A stretch of 6,460 nt of DNA from positions 1 to 6,460 of the forward strand of contig JACCUL010000420.1 in NCBI GenBank assembly GCA_013811855.1, read 5' to 3'. Below the pieces are notes generated by a model, which did no database searches, was not told where the DNA came from, and worked only from the letters and a program-made list of their open reading frames with translations. The DNA comes from Acidimicrobiia bacterium. GTDB taxonomy: Bacteria > Actinomycetota > Acidimicrobiia > Acidimicrobiales > Ilumatobacteraceae. Both the position numbers and the translations under genes were made by a program. Positions 6,221-6,460 of this stretch are shown in pieces. How positions within the stretch are numbered: position 1 is the first letter of the stretch; every line of letters begins with the position of its first letter.

Positions 6221-6268
6221 CCCTCGTCCGCCGACGACGACTACGGTGCCGGCCGTGGCGGACGAGGG
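6221..6268. repeat. Perfect 12-bp inverted repeat centred on the sigma-factor -10 element
   Basis: The left arm CCCTCGTCCGCC (6221-6232) and right arm GGCGGACGAGGG (6257-6268) are exact reverse complements with a 24-nt centre. The dyad axis (6244.5) coincides with the midpoint of TACGGT (6242-6247). The left arm lies in the usual -35 region; the right arm starts at the last base of the GTG start codon and covers codons 2-5. It could be an operator, or, in read-through RNA from the DUF4394 gene, a hairpin that masks the sigma start or slows transcription. There is no T-tract. Confidence 0.6.
6242..6247 (+). promoter_or_regulatory. Probable -10 element TACGGT of a leaderless sigma-factor promoter
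   Basis: TACGGT fits TAnnnT and is followed by 7 nt and GTG 6255, the same geometry as at the acyltransferase gene and nearly that of thrS. No Shine-Dalgarno precedes the GTG and no -35 is evident. It supports GTG 6255 as the start although the frame is open further upstream. Confidence 0.5.
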
Positions 6269-6460
6269 CGCACTGCGGATGCTCGTCACGCGTGCCCGCC
6301 AGCACGATCCGGACGCCTGGGAGGCGCTCTACCGACACGCCTACCGGCGGTTGTACGGGTACTCCCGCCGGCGCCTGTGGAGCGACGAGGCCGCTGAGGA
6401 CGCCGTGAGCGAGACCATGGCTCGAGCGCTTGACCGCATCGACCGGTTCACCTGGCGGGG
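6255..6460 (+). CDS. Sigma-70 family RNA polymerase sigma factor, ECF-like (N-terminal part)
   Basis: The first 68 codons are present and the gene runs off the window. After a short leader (ALRMLVTRARQHDPD) the sequence has the sigma region 2.1-2.2 pattern: AWEALYRHAYRRLYGYSRRR, then DEAAEDAVSETMARALDRID and RFTWRG. The EDAVSETMARAL stretch is characteristic of region 2.2, which binds the RNA polymerase beta' clamp; regions 2.3-2.4 and 4 are beyond the edge. A target promoter and any anti-sigma partner therefore cannot be judged here. The GTG 6255 start is chosen from the TACGGT -10 placed 7 nt upstream; ATG 6279 (residue 9) is the alternative. It starts 44 bp after the DUF4394 stop on the same strand, so it could also receive read-through transcription. 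The inverted repeat around its promoter hints at specific regulation. Confidence 0.88.
   Translation, partial: MADEGALRMLVTRARQHDPDAWEALYRHAYRRLYGYSRRRLWSDEAAEDAVSETMARALDRIDRFTWR

Overview
This is a GC-rich actinobacterial chromosome segment, about 70% G+C by eye. The best taxonomic marker is mshC, the mycothiol cysteine ligase, because mycothiol is made almost only by Actinomycetota. Frequent GTG starts and TAnnnT -10 hexamers placed 7-8 nt before start codons (leaderless style) fit the same phylum. The gene order is not that of a typical mycobacterium or streptomycete; Acidimicrobiia or another deep actinobacterial lineage is a guess only.

Layout, all on the + strand: (1) the 3' end of an unidentified gene, overlapping by ATGA with (2) mshC; (3) a PlsC-family acyltransferase behind its own probable leaderless promoter and a small palindrome; (4) thrS, also probably leaderless, followed closely by (5) a HIT-family protein of the Ap4A-phosphorylase type and, through a second ATGA overlap, (6) a two-helix membrane protein of unknown function; (7) a promoter and 5'-leader region with a compact hairpin; (8) a secreted DUF4394 protein whose reading frame is broken twice by compensating single-base indels; (9) the start of a sigma-70 family (ECF-like) sigma factor gene, cut by the window end, whose -10 hexamer lies at the exact centre of a perfect 12-bp inverted repeat.

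The first two thirds is core housekeeping: thiol redox buffer, phospholipid acylation, threonyl-tRNA charging and dinucleotide polyphosphate metabolism. The thrS-HIT pairing matches M. tuberculosis (Rv2614c-Rv2613c). The last fifth is more accessory: an exported beta-rich DUF4394 protein next to a sigma factor.

I see no mobile element, CRISPR array, tRNA/rRNA, defence cassette or T-tract terminator. The observations most worth following are the symmetric inverted repeat around the sigma-factor promoter, the double frameshift in the DUF4394 gene, and the repeated leaderless promoter architecture. I do not see a convincing wholly new multi-gene system.
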